Of a stretch of DNA of 64,000 nt, positions 7,912 through 16,205 are shown piece by piece. Under the pieces are notes generated by a model. It searched no databases. It saw nothing but the letters and a program-made list of their open reading frames with translations, and had not been told where the DNA came from. Position 1 is the stretch's first letter; every line of letters starts with the position of its first letter. Origin of the DNA: Nocardioides jishulii (GTDB lineage: Bacteria; Actinomycetota; Actinomycetes; Propionibacteriales; Nocardioidaceae); NCBI RefSeq assembly GCF_006007965.1, contig NZ_CP040748.1, forward strand, positions 186,001-250,000, in the 5' to 3' direction. The position numbers and the translations under genes were made by a program.

Positions 7912-8820
7912 ATGCAGGAACTCCTCGCCAGGCAGTCGGGCGTGGTCGCCCGCCGTCAGCTGATCCACCTTGGTTGGGTGCACCACGACGTACGCCGTCT
8001 CGTGCGGCGCCGCGAGCTCGTCCCGCTGGCCCGTGGTGTCTACGTCACCCACACCGGGCGGCCGACCTGGGAGCAACGGGCATGGGCCGGCGTGCTGCGT
8101 TACTGGCCCGCGGCTCTCAGCCACGCATCCGCGCTCCACGCCGAGGATCCCTCGGGACATGCGCCAGACGTCGTCGACGTGGCCGTCGACCGCAACCGGT
8201 CCTTGACGCCCACCCGTGGCATCAGGTTGCGGCGCGTGGTCAGTCTGGACGGGCGCGTCAACTGGCAGGGACAGCCACCCCGCGTACGCCTTGAGGAAGC
8301 GCTGGTGGACGTCGCGACGTCAGCCCGGAGCGATTTGGACGCGGTCGGGGTGCTCGCGGACGCGGTGCGGGCGCGTCGTACGACCGCCCGCCGCCTCATC
8401 GCCACCGTGGAGGGGCGGCAACGGGCCGCGCGGCGGGAGTTCCTGGCCGCCGTACTCCTCGATATCGACCAGGGCACGGAGTCGGTGCTCGAGCATTCCT
8501 ACCTGGACCGTGTGGAGCGACCCCACGGTTTGCCGGTGAGCAGGCGACAGGTGCGGGTGGGGAGTGCCTGCCACGACGTCCTGTACGAGGAGTTCGGCCA
8601 GGTCGTGGAGCTCGACGGGCGGGCCTTCCACGACGGAGCTGCTCGCCGGGAGCAGGACCTCGGTCGGGACCTCGCTGCCGCGGTGCGCGGATTGGCGACC
8701 GTACGTCTGGGGTGGGCCCAGGTGATGGAGCAGCCGTGCCACACGGCTCAGCAGGTCGGGGCACTGCTGAACGCACGAGGTTGGGATGGCTGGGTGAGGC
8801 CGTGTGATCGGTGTGGATGA
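7912..8820 (+). CDS. AbiEi-type N-terminal domain protein with DUF559 (PD-(D/E)XK-like) C-terminus
   Basis: 302 residues. The N-terminus (LLARQSGVVARRQLIHLGW, then 'VRRLVRRRELVPLARGVY') matches the winged-helix part of AbiEi-family antitoxin-like proteins of type IV systems. The C-terminal ~100 residues carry 'LYEEFGQVVELDGRAFHD', 'REQDLGRDLAA' and 'LATVRLGWAQVM', the pattern of DUF559/Vsr-like endonuclease folds (acidic residues followed by a D-R-D stretch and an R-x-x-W strand). No AbiEii nucleotidyltransferase gene is next to it, so it is an orphan, as is common in actinobacteria. Start: ATG 7912; no clear ribosome site, CACGCT 6 nt upstream. The gene is bracketed by palindromic repeats. 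Confidence 0.8.
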   Translation: MQELLARQSGVVARRQLIHLGWVHHDVRRLVRRRELVPLARGVYVTHTGRPTWEQRAWAGVLRYWPAALSHASALHAEDPSGHAPDVVDVAVDRNRSLTPTRGIRLRRVVSLDGRVNWQGQPPRVRLEEALVDVATSARSDLDAVGVLADAVRARRTTARRLIATVEGRQRAARREFLAAVLLDIDQGTESVLEHSYLDRVERPHGLPVSRRQVRVGSACHDVLYEEFGQVVELDGRAFHDGAARREQDLGRDLAAAVRGLATVRLGWAQVMEQPCHTAQQVGALLNARGWDGWVRPCDRCG

Positions 8821-8848
8821 GGGGGTTGGGAGCCCTCCGCGCCATCTA

Positions 8849-8889
8849 CGCGGCCACTTTGAGTCACCAGGTGACCCAAAGTGGCCGCG
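8849..8889. repeat. right copy of the palindromic repeat
   Basis: A near-perfect palindrome: arms 8849-8868 and 8870-8889 (20 nt each) pair at 19 of 20 positions around one central base. The central core AGTCACCAGGTGAC is shared with copy L. It lies 28 nt after the AbiEi-like stop and 51 nt before the -10 box of the PhzE-like gene, so as RNA it could also terminate transcription. Confidence 0.85.
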
Positions 8890-8940
8890 CAAATGGTGTG
8901 CGGGGGGTGGACCGCGCCCCGCGCGCCCGCCCCCGCGAAT

Positions 8941-8946
8941 TAGCCT
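8941..8946 (+). promoter_or_regulatory. -10 box of a leaderless promoter (PhzE-like gene)
   Basis: TAGCCT ends 6 nt before ATG 8953 and no Shine-Dalgarno is present. The spacing puts the transcription start at or next to the A of the ATG, the arrangement of leaderless actinobacterial genes. Confidence 0.5.
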
Positions 8947-8952
8947 TGCGCC

Positions 8953-10878
8953 ATGACTACCCCCACGCAGACGACGCCCGAGGAGGTGCGAGCCGCGCTC
9001 GCCGAGCTCCAGGGACACGAGGCGTGGGCCGTGGTCCGACTGGCGCGCAAGGAGCCGGGCGACCCCGACGTGGTCACCTACATCGGTGGCCCGCGCAGCA
9101 CGGTCGACTCCCTCCTGGACGTCCCGCTCACCGAGGGCGTCCCGCCGGAGGGCCGTCGCTTCGACCGCCTCGTCGCGGTCCCCTTCCACCAGGTCAGCGA
9201 GCGGGGATTCGAGGCCCACGACGACGGCACCCCGCTGGTCGTGGTCGACATCGAGACCGAGCAGCGCTTCGCGGTCGAGACCGTGCTCGAGGCCATCGCC
9301 GACGACGGCATCGACTTCGTCGACCGCGGCGGCTTCCAGACCTCCGACGACGACTACGCGAAGGTCGTCGAGGCGATCATCCGCGACGAGATCGGCCAGG
9401 GTGAGGGCGCCAACCTCGTGGTCGGGCGTCAGTACACCGCCGTCGTCGCCGACTGGAGCGCCGACAAGGCGCTGACCGTCTTCCGTCGCCTGCTGGAGCG
9501 CGAGCGCGGCGCCTACTGGACGTACTGCTTCTTCACAGGCGACCGCTTCCTGATCGGCGCCTCGCCCGAGCGCCACGTCTCGGTGCACGGCGGCGACGTG
9601 CGGATGAACCCGATCTCCGGCACCTTCCGTGTCGGTGGCCGCTCGGTGGCCGAGCTCAAGCCGGCGCTGCTCGACTTCCTCGCCGACGAGAAGGAGATCT
9701 ACGAGCTCTTCATGGTCGTCGACGAAGAGCTCAAGATGATGTGCGACATCTGCGACCAGGGCGGCATGGTGCTCGGCCCGTTCCTCAAGCCGATGACCCA
9801 CCTCATCCACACCGAGTACCTCCTCGCCGGCCGCTCCAGCCGCGACGTCCGCGAGATCCTGCGCGACACGATGTATGCCGCCACCGTCACCGGCAGCCCC
9901 GTGGAGAACGCCTGCAAGCTGATCAAGAAGTACGAGGACGGCGGCCGCGGCTACTACGCCGCCGCGCTCGCGCTGCTCGGCCGTGACGCCTCGGGCCAGC
10001 CGACCGCCGACTCGCCGATCGTGATCCGCACCGCGGACGTACGCCCCGACGGCGCGCTGACGGTGACCGCCGGTGCGACGCTGGTGCGCGACTCAGACCC
10101 GCACTACGAGGTCGCGGAGACCCACGCGAAGGCGGGCGGCATCCTGTCGGCCTTCGGGCTCGTGCCCTCCGCGGGCGCTCCCTCGGCCGGGCTCGCCGAG
10201 CTGGCGCGCGACGAGGACGTGCTGATCGCGCTCCAGTCGCGCAACCGCCGCCTGTCGACCTTCTGGCTGACCGACCAGGCCGGCGCCACGCCCGACCCGG
10301 CGCTGGCCGGCAAGCGGGTCGGGATCCTCGACGGCGAGGACGACTTCGTCAACATGATCCGCCACGTGCTCCGCGTCCTGGGCCTGACCAGCGAGGTCGT
10401 GCGCCACGAGGCGTGGACCGAGACGGCCCTCGACGACTACGACCTGGTCATCGTCGGCCCCGGCCCGGGCGACCCGCGCGACGGCACCGACGCCAAGATC
10501 GCGACCTTCCGCGCCGCCACCCAGCGCCTGCTGGAGCGGGAGCAGAAGTTCCTCTCCGTCTGCCTGGGTCACCAGACGCTCTGCCACGCCCTCGGCCTCG
10601 AGCTCGGCTTCAAGGACATCGTCTTCCAGGGCACGCAGGCCAGCGTCGAGATCGGTGACCGGGTGGAGCGCGTCGGCTTCTACAACACGTTCGTGGGTCG
10701 CGTCGGCGCCGCTGTCCTGCCCGACGGGGTGACGGTGGAGGCTGACGCCGAGAGCGGTGACATCCACCTCGTGGCCGGGCCGCACTACCGGGGCATCCAG
10801 TTCCACGCCGAGTCGATCCTCACCGAGCGTGGATTCGACCTGATCAACGACCTCGTCACCGACCTGCTCGTCGACTGA
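8953..10878 (+). CDS. PhzE-like anthranilate/2-amino-2-deoxyisochorismate synthase, fused TrpE-TrpG type
   Basis: 641 residues: an N-terminal chorismate-binding (MST) domain to about residue 440, then a class I glutamine amidotransferase domain. The MST part has the 'NPISGTFR' motif (219-226), 'HLIHTEYLLAG' and 'AATVTGSPVENA', which are the PhzE signature. The glutaminase triad is visible: Cys537 in VCLGHQ, His618 and Glu620 in QFHAES. The family converts chorismate and glutamine-derived ammonia to anthranilate (TrpE-G) or ADIC (PhzE). No other phenazine genes are nearby, so the product is uncertain; housekeeping tryptophan synthesis is less likely given the PhzE features. Stop overlaps the start of the sulfatase gene by 1 nt. 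Confidence 0.87.
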   Translation: MTTPTQTTPEEVRAALAELQGHEAWAVVRLARKEPGDPDVVTYIGGPRSTVDSLLDVPLTEGVPPEGRRFDRLVAVPFHQVSERGFEAHDDGTPLVVVDIETEQRFAVETVLEAIADDGIDFVDRGGFQTSDDDYAKVVEAIIRDEIGQGEGANLVVGRQYTAVVADWSADKALTVFRRLLERERGAYWTYCFFTGDRFLIGASPERHVSVHGGDVRMNPISGTFRVGGRSVAELKPALLDFLADEKEIYELFMVVDEELKMMCDICDQGGMVLGPFLKPMTHLIHTEYLLAGRSSRDVREILRDTMYAATVTGSPVENACKLIKKYEDGGRGYYAAALALLGRDASGQPTADSPIVIRTADVRPDGALTVTAGATLVRDSDPHYEVAETHAKAGGILSAFGLVPSAGAPSAGLAELARDEDVLIALQSRNRRLSTFWLTDQAGATPDPALAGKRVGILDGEDDFVNMIRHVLRVLGLTSEVVRHEAWTETALDDYDLVIVGPGPGDPRDGTDAKIATFRAATQRLLEREQKFLSVCLGHQTLCHALGLELGFKDIVFQGTQASVEIGDRVERVGFYNTFVGRVGAAVLPDGVTVEADAESGDIHLVAGPHYRGIQFHAESILTERGFDLINDLVTDLLVD

Positions 10879-12620
10879 TGGCCGCCGCACGCCGCCCGCT
10901 CGCCGCCCTCGTGGCGGCGCTGTGCGTCTCGGTCGTGGCGCTCGCGGGCTGCACCGGCGGGGAGCCGGAGGCCGAGCGTACGGTCGGACCCGCGCCGACC
11001 CCGACGGGCACCTTGACGCCCGAGCCGCCCCAGGAGGGAGCCAAAGGCGGACCGGTCCTGAAGGGCACCCGACCCAACGTCGTCATGGTGCTGATGGACG
11101 ACGCCTCGATGGACCTGGTGCCCACGATGGCGACGGCGGCCGAGCTGGCGGAGCGCGGCGCCACCCTGGACCACTTCGCGGTCGACTCGCTCTGCTGCGT
11201 CTCGCGCGCGAGCCTGATGACGGGTCAGTTCCCGCACCAGACCGGCGTCCTCACCAACAGCGCCAAGTCGGCCTCGGGCGAAGGCCCGGCCGGCGGCTGG
11301 GCCGCCTACCGCGACTACGGCAACGACGCCCGCACGGTCAGCCTGCGGCTGCAGGAGTCGGGCTACACCACCGGATTCGTCGGCAAGTACCTCAACGAGT
11401 ACGAGTACGACCCCGGCGACGAGCTGCCGCCGGTGCCGCCGGGCTGGGACCAGTTCAACGTGCTCTTCGGCTCGGCCTACGACGGCTGGGGCTTCGACAG
11501 CGTCGACATCGTCGACGGCCAGGTGGTCGTGCGCCACCACCCCACCCCGGCCGCCAGCGCCAGCGTCCGGGAGAAGGACGCCGTCTACGCGGGACAGGTG
11601 ATCGAGGACTACGCGATCGACTTCATCGAGGACCACGCCGACGCTGACGACCCCTACTTCCTCCAGGTGAACCCCTACGCCCCGCACAACCGCACCAATC
11701 CCCAGGGGGCGTGGGCCGACGAGCCGCTCTTCCCGGCCGCCTTCCGCGACCGTCCCGGCGTCGCTGGTCGCGGTGGCAACTGCGGAGCCGTGAGCTGTGG
11801 CCAGCTGAGCGCCAAGGACCTCCCCGGCATCGACGACGACGCGGCCGACAACGTGCCGCTCAAGGCCGACGGCAGCCCCGCCCGGGGCTGGAACGACCGA
11901 CCCCCGCTGCGCCGCAAGGTCGCCACCGAGCGCCTGCGCGAGCGGGCCCGCATGGTGCAGTCGGTCGACCGCACGCTGAAGCGGATCATGGAGACCGTCG
12001 ACGACGACACCGTCGTGATCCTGACCTCCGACAACGGCTTCCACCTCGGCCAGAACGGCCTGCGGATGGGCAAGGGCACGGCGTACGACACCGACGTGCG
12101 CGTGCCGCTCATCGTCGCCGGCCCGGGCATCGCGCCCGGTCAGCGCGCCGACCTGACCTCCAACATCGACCTCGCTCCGACCCTCGAGGAGTGGGCGGGT
12201 CTGCGGCCCGCTCCCTACCGCGCCGGGACGTCGCTGCTCCCGACGCTGCGTGACCCCCAGCGGGACCGCCTTGACCTCGTCTTCTTCGACCACACCACCG
12301 ACACCGTCGGCGACGACCCCGACCTGGCCTTCACCGGCGGCGAGCTCCAGCGCATCCCCACCTACTTGGCGGTGCGCAGCCGCACCGGCCTGCTCATCCG
12401 CGACGACCTCGACCCCCGCGCGCCGGGCCAGGAGATCGGCTGGGAGTTCTACTCCTACGCCGACGTGCCGTGGGAGCGCCGCAACGCCTATGCCGACCCC
12501 GAGCACGCAGCGGAGGTCGCCGACCTGACGGCGGCGCTGGAGGCGTTCGACGACTGTCGCCGGATCACCCGAGGCGAGCGTTGGCCGCAGGAGTGCCGCA
12601 CGCTGCGGTCGACCCGGTGA
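10878..12620 (+). CDS. sulfatase-family lipoprotein
   Basis: 580 residues. A lipobox (VVALAGC, Cys25) anchors it outside the membrane, followed by a Pro/Thr-rich linker and the alkaline phosphatase-like sulfatase fold: metal-binding 'VMVLMDDASMDL', the active-site region 'DSLCCVSRASLMTGQ' (Cys106), 'TSDNGFHLGQNG' and 'KGTAYDTDVRVPLIV'. In the formylglycine motif CxPSR the proline is valine (C106-C-V-S-R110), which may affect maturation. Family members hydrolyse sulfate esters of polysaccharides or small molecules. Start ATG overlaps the preceding stop (TGATG), so it is translated from the same transcript as the PhzE-like gene. Confidence 0.87.
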   Translation: MAAARRPLAALVAALCVSVVALAGCTGGEPEAERTVGPAPTPTGTLTPEPPQEGAKGGPVLKGTRPNVVMVLMDDASMDLVPTMATAAELAERGATLDHFAVDSLCCVSRASLMTGQFPHQTGVLTNSAKSASGEGPAGGWAAYRDYGNDARTVSLRLQESGYTTGFVGKYLNEYEYDPGDELPPVPPGWDQFNVLFGSAYDGWGFDSVDIVDGQVVVRHHPTPAASASVREKDAVYAGQVIEDYAIDFIEDHADADDPYFLQVNPYAPHNRTNPQGAWADEPLFPAAFRDRPGVAGRGGNCGAVSCGQLSAKDLPGIDDDAADNVPLKADGSPARGWNDRPPLRRKVATERLRERARMVQSVDRTLKRIMETVDDDTVVILTSDNGFHLGQNGLRMGKGTAYDTDVRVPLIVAGPGIAPGQRADLTSNIDLAPTLEEWAGLRPAPYRAGTSLLPTLRDPQRDRLDLVFFDHTTDTVGDDPDLAFTGGELQRIPTYLAVRSRTGLLIRDDLDPRAPGQEIGWEFYSYADVPWERRNAYADPEHAAEVADLTAALEAFDDCRRITRGERWPQECRTLRSTR

Positions 12621-12666
12621 CCCACCCGTGAGCCCTCAGTGTTGAGCCCCCAGTGATGAGCCCCAG

Positions 12667-13284
12667 GTGAGCCCTCGAGTGCCCCCCAGCGTCGTCGTGG
12701 TCGACCACCACGACTCCTACACCTGGAACCTGGTCCACCTCGTCGGCGGCGTGACCGGTGAGCTGCCGCGGGTCGTGCAGCACGACGAGGTGTCGGTGGG
12801 CGAGGTGCTCTCCCACGACGTCGTGGTGCTCTCGCCCGGCCCCGGCCACCCCGACGAGCTGAGGGACTTCGCCGTCGGACGCGAGGTGCTGCGCGCGGCG
12901 ACCCGTCCGGTGCTCGGCGTCTGCCTGGGCATGCAGGGCATCGTCACCGCCTTCGGCGGCCGGGTCGAGCGCAGCGCCCCGGCCCACGGCGAGGTGGCCC
13001 GGATCAGCCATGACGGGGCGGGGCTCTTCGCCGGGCTGCCGCAGGGCTTCGACGCCGTCCGCTACCACTCGCTGGCCGTCGTCACCCTGCCCGACGTGCT
13101 CGTCGCGAGCGCGCACAGCGAGGACGGCGTCGTCATGGGCGTACGCCACCGGTCGCTGCCGATCGAGGGCGTGCAGTTCCACCCCGAGTCGGTGCTCTCG
13201 GAGCACGGCGCAGCGATGGTCGCCAACTTCCTCGCCTCCCTCCCCTCGGTCGCCGTCCCCTCGACCGCCAGGGCGGCGCGGTGA
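12667..13284 (+). CDS. pabA: aminodeoxychorismate/anthranilate synthase component II (glutamine amidotransferase)
   Basis: 205 residues, class I glutaminase. Seen: 'VVVDHHDSYTWNLVHLV' at the N-terminus (the usual DNYDSFTYNL motif), 'LSPGPGHPDELRDF', the nucleophile region 'LGVCLGMQGI' and 'GVQFHPESVLSEHG' with the His-Glu pair. It provides ammonia to the partner subunit encoded next, whose GTG start overlaps this stop by 4 nt, which favours PabA over TrpG. Start chosen is GTG 12667. It may extend the transcript from the sulfatase gene 46 nt upstream. Confidence 0.88.
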   Translation: MSPRVPPSVVVVDHHDSYTWNLVHLVGGVTGELPRVVQHDEVSVGEVLSHDVVVLSPGPGHPDELRDFAVGREVLRAATRPVLGVCLGMQGIVTAFGGRVERSAPAHGEVARISHDGAGLFAGLPQGFDAVRYHSLAVVTLPDVLVASAHSEDGVVMGVRHRSLPIEGVQFHPESVLSEHGAAMVANFLASLPSVAVPSTARAAR

Positions 13285-14528
13285 CCGGGCCCGAGGAGTG
13301 GTTCGAGTCGGTCGCTTCCGAGCACCCGCGCTGCTTCTGGCTCGACGGCGGAGGGGCCCGGGAGTGGTCGGGGCGGCGCTCCGTCATCGGCCACCTCGCC
13401 GACGACGACGTCTCGATCACCTTCCACGCCGCCGCCGGCGAGGTTCGCCGCCACGTCGGCGGGCGGTCGACGGTGGTGGGCGACGACGTCTTCGAGGTCC
13501 TCGCCCGGGAGCTGGCCGACGGGCCGAGCGATGCCCAGTGGTTCGGGCACCTCGGCTACGCCAGCCGCCGCGACCTGCCGGCCCGCCCGGATCCACGCCT
13601 GCCCGACGCTGTCTGGATGCGCCCGAGCGTCGTGCGCTCCTTCACCCACGACGTCGCGCCCGGACCCGACTCTTCGCCGCGCCCTGCCGAGGCCACCGCC
13701 ACGCCTCCGCCCGTGCCTGACGACTACGCCGCTGCCTTCGCCCGCGTCCAGGCAGAGCTGCACGCCGGCAACACCTACGAGGTCAACCTGACCCACCGCG
13801 TCACCACGCGCTCACCGATCCGGCCCGCCCTGGCCTACCGCCGGCTCCGGGCGCTCAACCCCGCCCCGTACGCCGGTTTCCTCCAGCACGACGTCGACGA
13901 GGCGCGGGCGTGGCTCCTCAGCTCCTCGCCGGAGCGCTACGCCCTGGTCACGGCCGACCGGACCTGCGAGACCAAGCCGATCAAGGGCACGACCCCACGC
14001 GGTGCGACGCCGGAGGCAGACGAGGAGTCGCGCAGGCGGTTGGCGAGCGACCCGAAGTTCCGCGCCGAGAACCTGATGATCGTCGACCTCCTGCGCAACG
14101 ACCTGGCGACGGTCTGCGCGCCGGGCAGCGTCGAGGTGCCCGCCCTCATGCAGGTCGAGTCGTACGCCTCGGTCCACCAGCTCGTCTCGACGGTCCGGGG
14201 CCGGCTGCGCGACGACGTCTCCACCCTCCAGGCGCTGCGGGCGCTCTTCCCCGCCGGGTCGATGACCGGGGCGCCCAAGCTGCGCACGATGCAGGTCATC
14301 GACGCCGTCGAGGCGACCCCGCGGGGGGCGTACGCCGGTGCCTTCGGGTGGTTGTCGGCCGACGGCCGGGCCGACCTCGGGGTGGTGATCCGGTCGCTGA
14401 TGACCGCCGGTGACGGTGAGTGGACGCTCGGCACCGGTGGCGGCATCACCGTGCACTCCGACGTGACGGACGAGTGGGCCGAGGCGGCGTGGAAGGCCGA
14501 GCGGCTCCTGCGGGTCTTCGACGCCTGA
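13281..14528 (+). CDS. pabB: aminodeoxychorismate synthase component I
   Basis: 415 residues, chorismate-binding enzyme making 4-amino-4-deoxychorismate for folate. The diagnostic PIKGT motif is at 233-237, with Lys235 as the active-site nucleophile typical of PabB (anthranilate synthases have PIAGT). Also seen: 'FRAENLMIVDLLRNDLATV', 'PAGSMTGAPKLRTM', and 'GAYAGAFGWLSADGRADLGVVIRS'. The N-terminal region is shorter and less conserved, as usual. Translationally coupled to the glutaminase gene (GTGA). Ends 46 nt before the structured RNA candidate. Confidence 0.9.
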   Translation: MTGPEEWFESVASEHPRCFWLDGGGAREWSGRRSVIGHLADDDVSITFHAAAGEVRRHVGGRSTVVGDDVFEVLARELADGPSDAQWFGHLGYASRRDLPARPDPRLPDAVWMRPSVVRSFTHDVAPGPDSSPRPAEATATPPPVPDDYAAAFARVQAELHAGNTYEVNLTHRVTTRSPIRPALAYRRLRALNPAPYAGFLQHDVDEARAWLLSSSPERYALVTADRTCETKPIKGTTPRGATPEADEESRRRLASDPKFRAENLMIVDLLRNDLATVCAPGSVEVPALMQVESYASVHQLVSTVRGRLRDDVSTLQALRALFPAGSMTGAPKLRTMQVIDAVEATPRGAYAGAFGWLSADGRADLGVVIRSLMTAGDGEWTLGTGGGITVHSDVTDEWAEAAWKAERLLRVFDA

Positions 14529-14573
14529 GGTGGTCTGGACCGCTGGTCCCCACTTCTGGTGAGGCGTCGACGT

Positions 14574-14696
14574 ATCCGCCTACCGGTGCGTAACTTTGGG
14601 GTGAACTGGTTCCCAGGGAGGGAACCGGGGGACAACCACACAGAGCGACACCACCCACGGGTGGTCGTCCGGAGCATGCACCGCTGGGGGGCGGAT
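14574..14696 (+). ncRNA. candidate structured RNA (riboswitch-like, orphan)
   Basis: Between convergent genes the plus strand can fold into a closed multi-arm structure: closing stem ATCCGCC 14574-14580 with GGCGGAT 14690-14696, continued by CGGTGC 14584-14589 with GCACCG 14678-14683; an inner hairpin with arms 14608-14614 (GGTTCCC) and 14620-14626; and a second hairpin with arms around 14651-14655 and 14660-14664. The unpaired GGGGTGAA (14598-14605) ahead of the first hairpin and GGGGACAACC just after it resemble the 5' half of ydaO/yuaA (c-di-AMP) riboswitches, but the expected 3' consensus is not evident. No open frame follows on this strand before the hairpin 14729-14763. Identity unproven. 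Confidence 0.45.
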
Positions 14697-14728
14697 CTCG
14701 TGCTGGGGCCGGACACGTCGCGTGGTGA

Positions 14729-14763
14729 GCAGCGCGGGGCCAAGGGAGAAGGCCCCGCGCTGC
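14729..14763. terminator. bidirectional terminator hairpin
   Basis: Perfect 13-bp stem, arms 14729-14741 and 14751-14763, 9-nt loop, followed by TGTCGTTCTC. It lies downstream of pabB and the RNA candidate on one strand and downstream of the sensor kinase gene on the other. Confidence 0.78.
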
Positions 14764-14807
14764 TGTCGTTCTCGCAGAAGGCCAGGACGCTCGGTCTTCG
14801 GGTCGGC

Positions 14808-16205
14808 TCAGTCCTGGGAGGCCATGGCGCCCGCCACGCCCGGCACCCACATGACCAGCCGGGCCCCGCCGCCGGGCGCCCGGTCGGCGCGCACCGCACC
14901 GGCGTGCCGCTGGGCGGCCTGCTGCACGATCGCCAGCCCGAGTCCGGAGCCGGGCATCGAGCGGGAGTCGTCGGAGCGGTAGAACCGGTCGAAGACGTGG
15001 GGGCGGTCGGCCTCGTCGATCCCCGGCCCCTCGTCGTCGACGGTCAGCACGCCGTCGCGCAGCGTCACCGTGACGGTGCCGTCCTCGGGGCTCCACTTCA
15101 CCGCGTTGTCGAGCAGGTTGGTGACGGCCCGCTCCAACGTGCTGGCCTCCCCGCGCACGGTCCAGGGCTCGAGCGAGACGTCGAAGGTCGCCGTCAGCGC
15201 CCGGCGTCGCACCCGGGCCAGCGCCCGCTCGACGACCTCGGCCAGGTCGACCTCGGTGATCACGTGGGTCAGCTGCTCGTCGCGGGCGAGCTCGACGAGG
15301 TCGCCGACGAGCGTCGAGAGCTCCTCGAGCTGGCCGCGTACGTCGTCGAGCAGCTCCGCGCGCGCCTCCGACGGGAGTCCGTCGCCGGCCTGGGTGAGCA
15401 GGTCGATGTTGGTGCGCAGGCTGGTCAGGGGCGTACGCAGCTCGTGCCCCGCGTCGGCGATGAGGCGTCGCTCGCGGTCGCGCGAGACCGACAGCGCGGT
15501 GAGCATCTGGTTGAAGGCCGTGGTGAGGCGGGCGATCTCGTCGGCTCCCTCGACCGGCATGGGCCGCAGGTCCTGGGTGCGGGCCACCTGCTCGACCGAC
15601 TGGGTCAGGCGTCGGACGGGGCGCAGGCCGTTGCGGGCCACCGCCCAGCCACCGATCGCGGCGATCACGACACCCGCGCCGCTGAAGAGCAGCAGGACGA
15701 CGCCGAGCTTGCGCAGCGTGCGGTCGGTGTCGGCCATCGGCTGCATCAGGACCAGGGCACCGTGGTTGCCCCACGGCACGGCCGCCACCCGGTAGCGCAC
15801 CCCGCCATCGGCGGTGACGGTCCGGATGGACTGCTCGGAGCGCCCGTCGACGACGCGCCGCTCGGGAGCCCCGAGGTGTACGTCGGGGCCGGAGTCGGCG
15901 CTGAGCACGTTGCCGGAGGTGTCGATGAAGGCGACGCGGACGTCGGCCGCGCCGAGCATCCACCCGGGCACCTTCTGCGCGGTGATCTCCGCCAAAGCCG
16001 GGTAGGAGGCGGCCTTGGTGGCCCGGTTGAGCAGCGACTGGTCGAGCGACGACTGGATCTGCATCCGCATGACCACGAAGGCGGTGGCGGCGATGAACGC
16101 CACCGAGACCCCCAGCGTCAGGGTGGTCAGCAGCGCCACGCGACTGGCCAGGGAGCGGCGGTAGTGGAAGCCCTTCCGCTCCCACCAGCGCTGGAGGGGG
16201 CTCAT
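14808..16205 (-). CDS. sensor histidine kinase (MprB-like)
   Basis: 465 residues. Two membrane helices (about 22-48 and 167-190) enclose a sensor domain of about 120 residues outside the cell, followed by a HAMP linker, a HisKA domain with the phospho-accepting His254 in '[13 protein letters not shown]', and an HATPase_c domain with '[13 protein letters not shown]' (N box), 'DEGPGID' (G1) and 'GSGLGLAIV' (G2). The architecture and partner resemble the envelope-stress system MprAB of mycobacteria. The start ATG overlaps the stop of the response regulator gene by 4 nt. The stimulus is not evident. Confidence 0.9.
   Translation of the reverse strand: MSPLQRWWERKGFHYRRSLASRVALLTTLTLGVSVAFIAATAFVVMRMQIQSSLDQSLLNRATKAASYPALAEITAQKVPGWMLGAADVRVAFIDTSGNVLSADSGPDVHLGAPERRVVDGRSEQSIRTVTADGGVRYRVAAVPWGNHGALVLMQPMADTDRTLRKLGVVLLLFSGAGVVIAAIGGWAVARNGLRPVRRLTQSVEQVARTQDLRPMPVEGADEIARLTTAFNQMLTALSVSRDRERRLIADAGHELRTPLTSLRTNIDLLTQAGDGLPSEARAELLDDVRGQLEELSTLVGDLVELARDEQLTHVITEVDLAEVVERALARVRRRALTATFDVSLEPWTVRGEASTLERAVTNLLDNAVKWSPEDGTVTVTLRDGVLTVDDEGPGIDEADRPHVFDRFYRSDDSRSMPGSGLGLAIVQQAAQRHAGAVRADRAPGGGARLVMWVPGVAGAMASQD

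Noticed and set aside
8953..10878. A phenazine biosynthesis cluster
   Set aside because: Only a PhzE-like gene is present; PhzD, F, G, B and modifying enzymes are absent in the window.
14574..14696. Firm assignment of the RNA candidate to the c-di-AMP (ydaO) riboswitch family
   Set aside because: Only the 5' half resembles it; the conserved 3' consensus and a downstream cell-wall gene are missing, so it is listed as an unidentified structured RNA.
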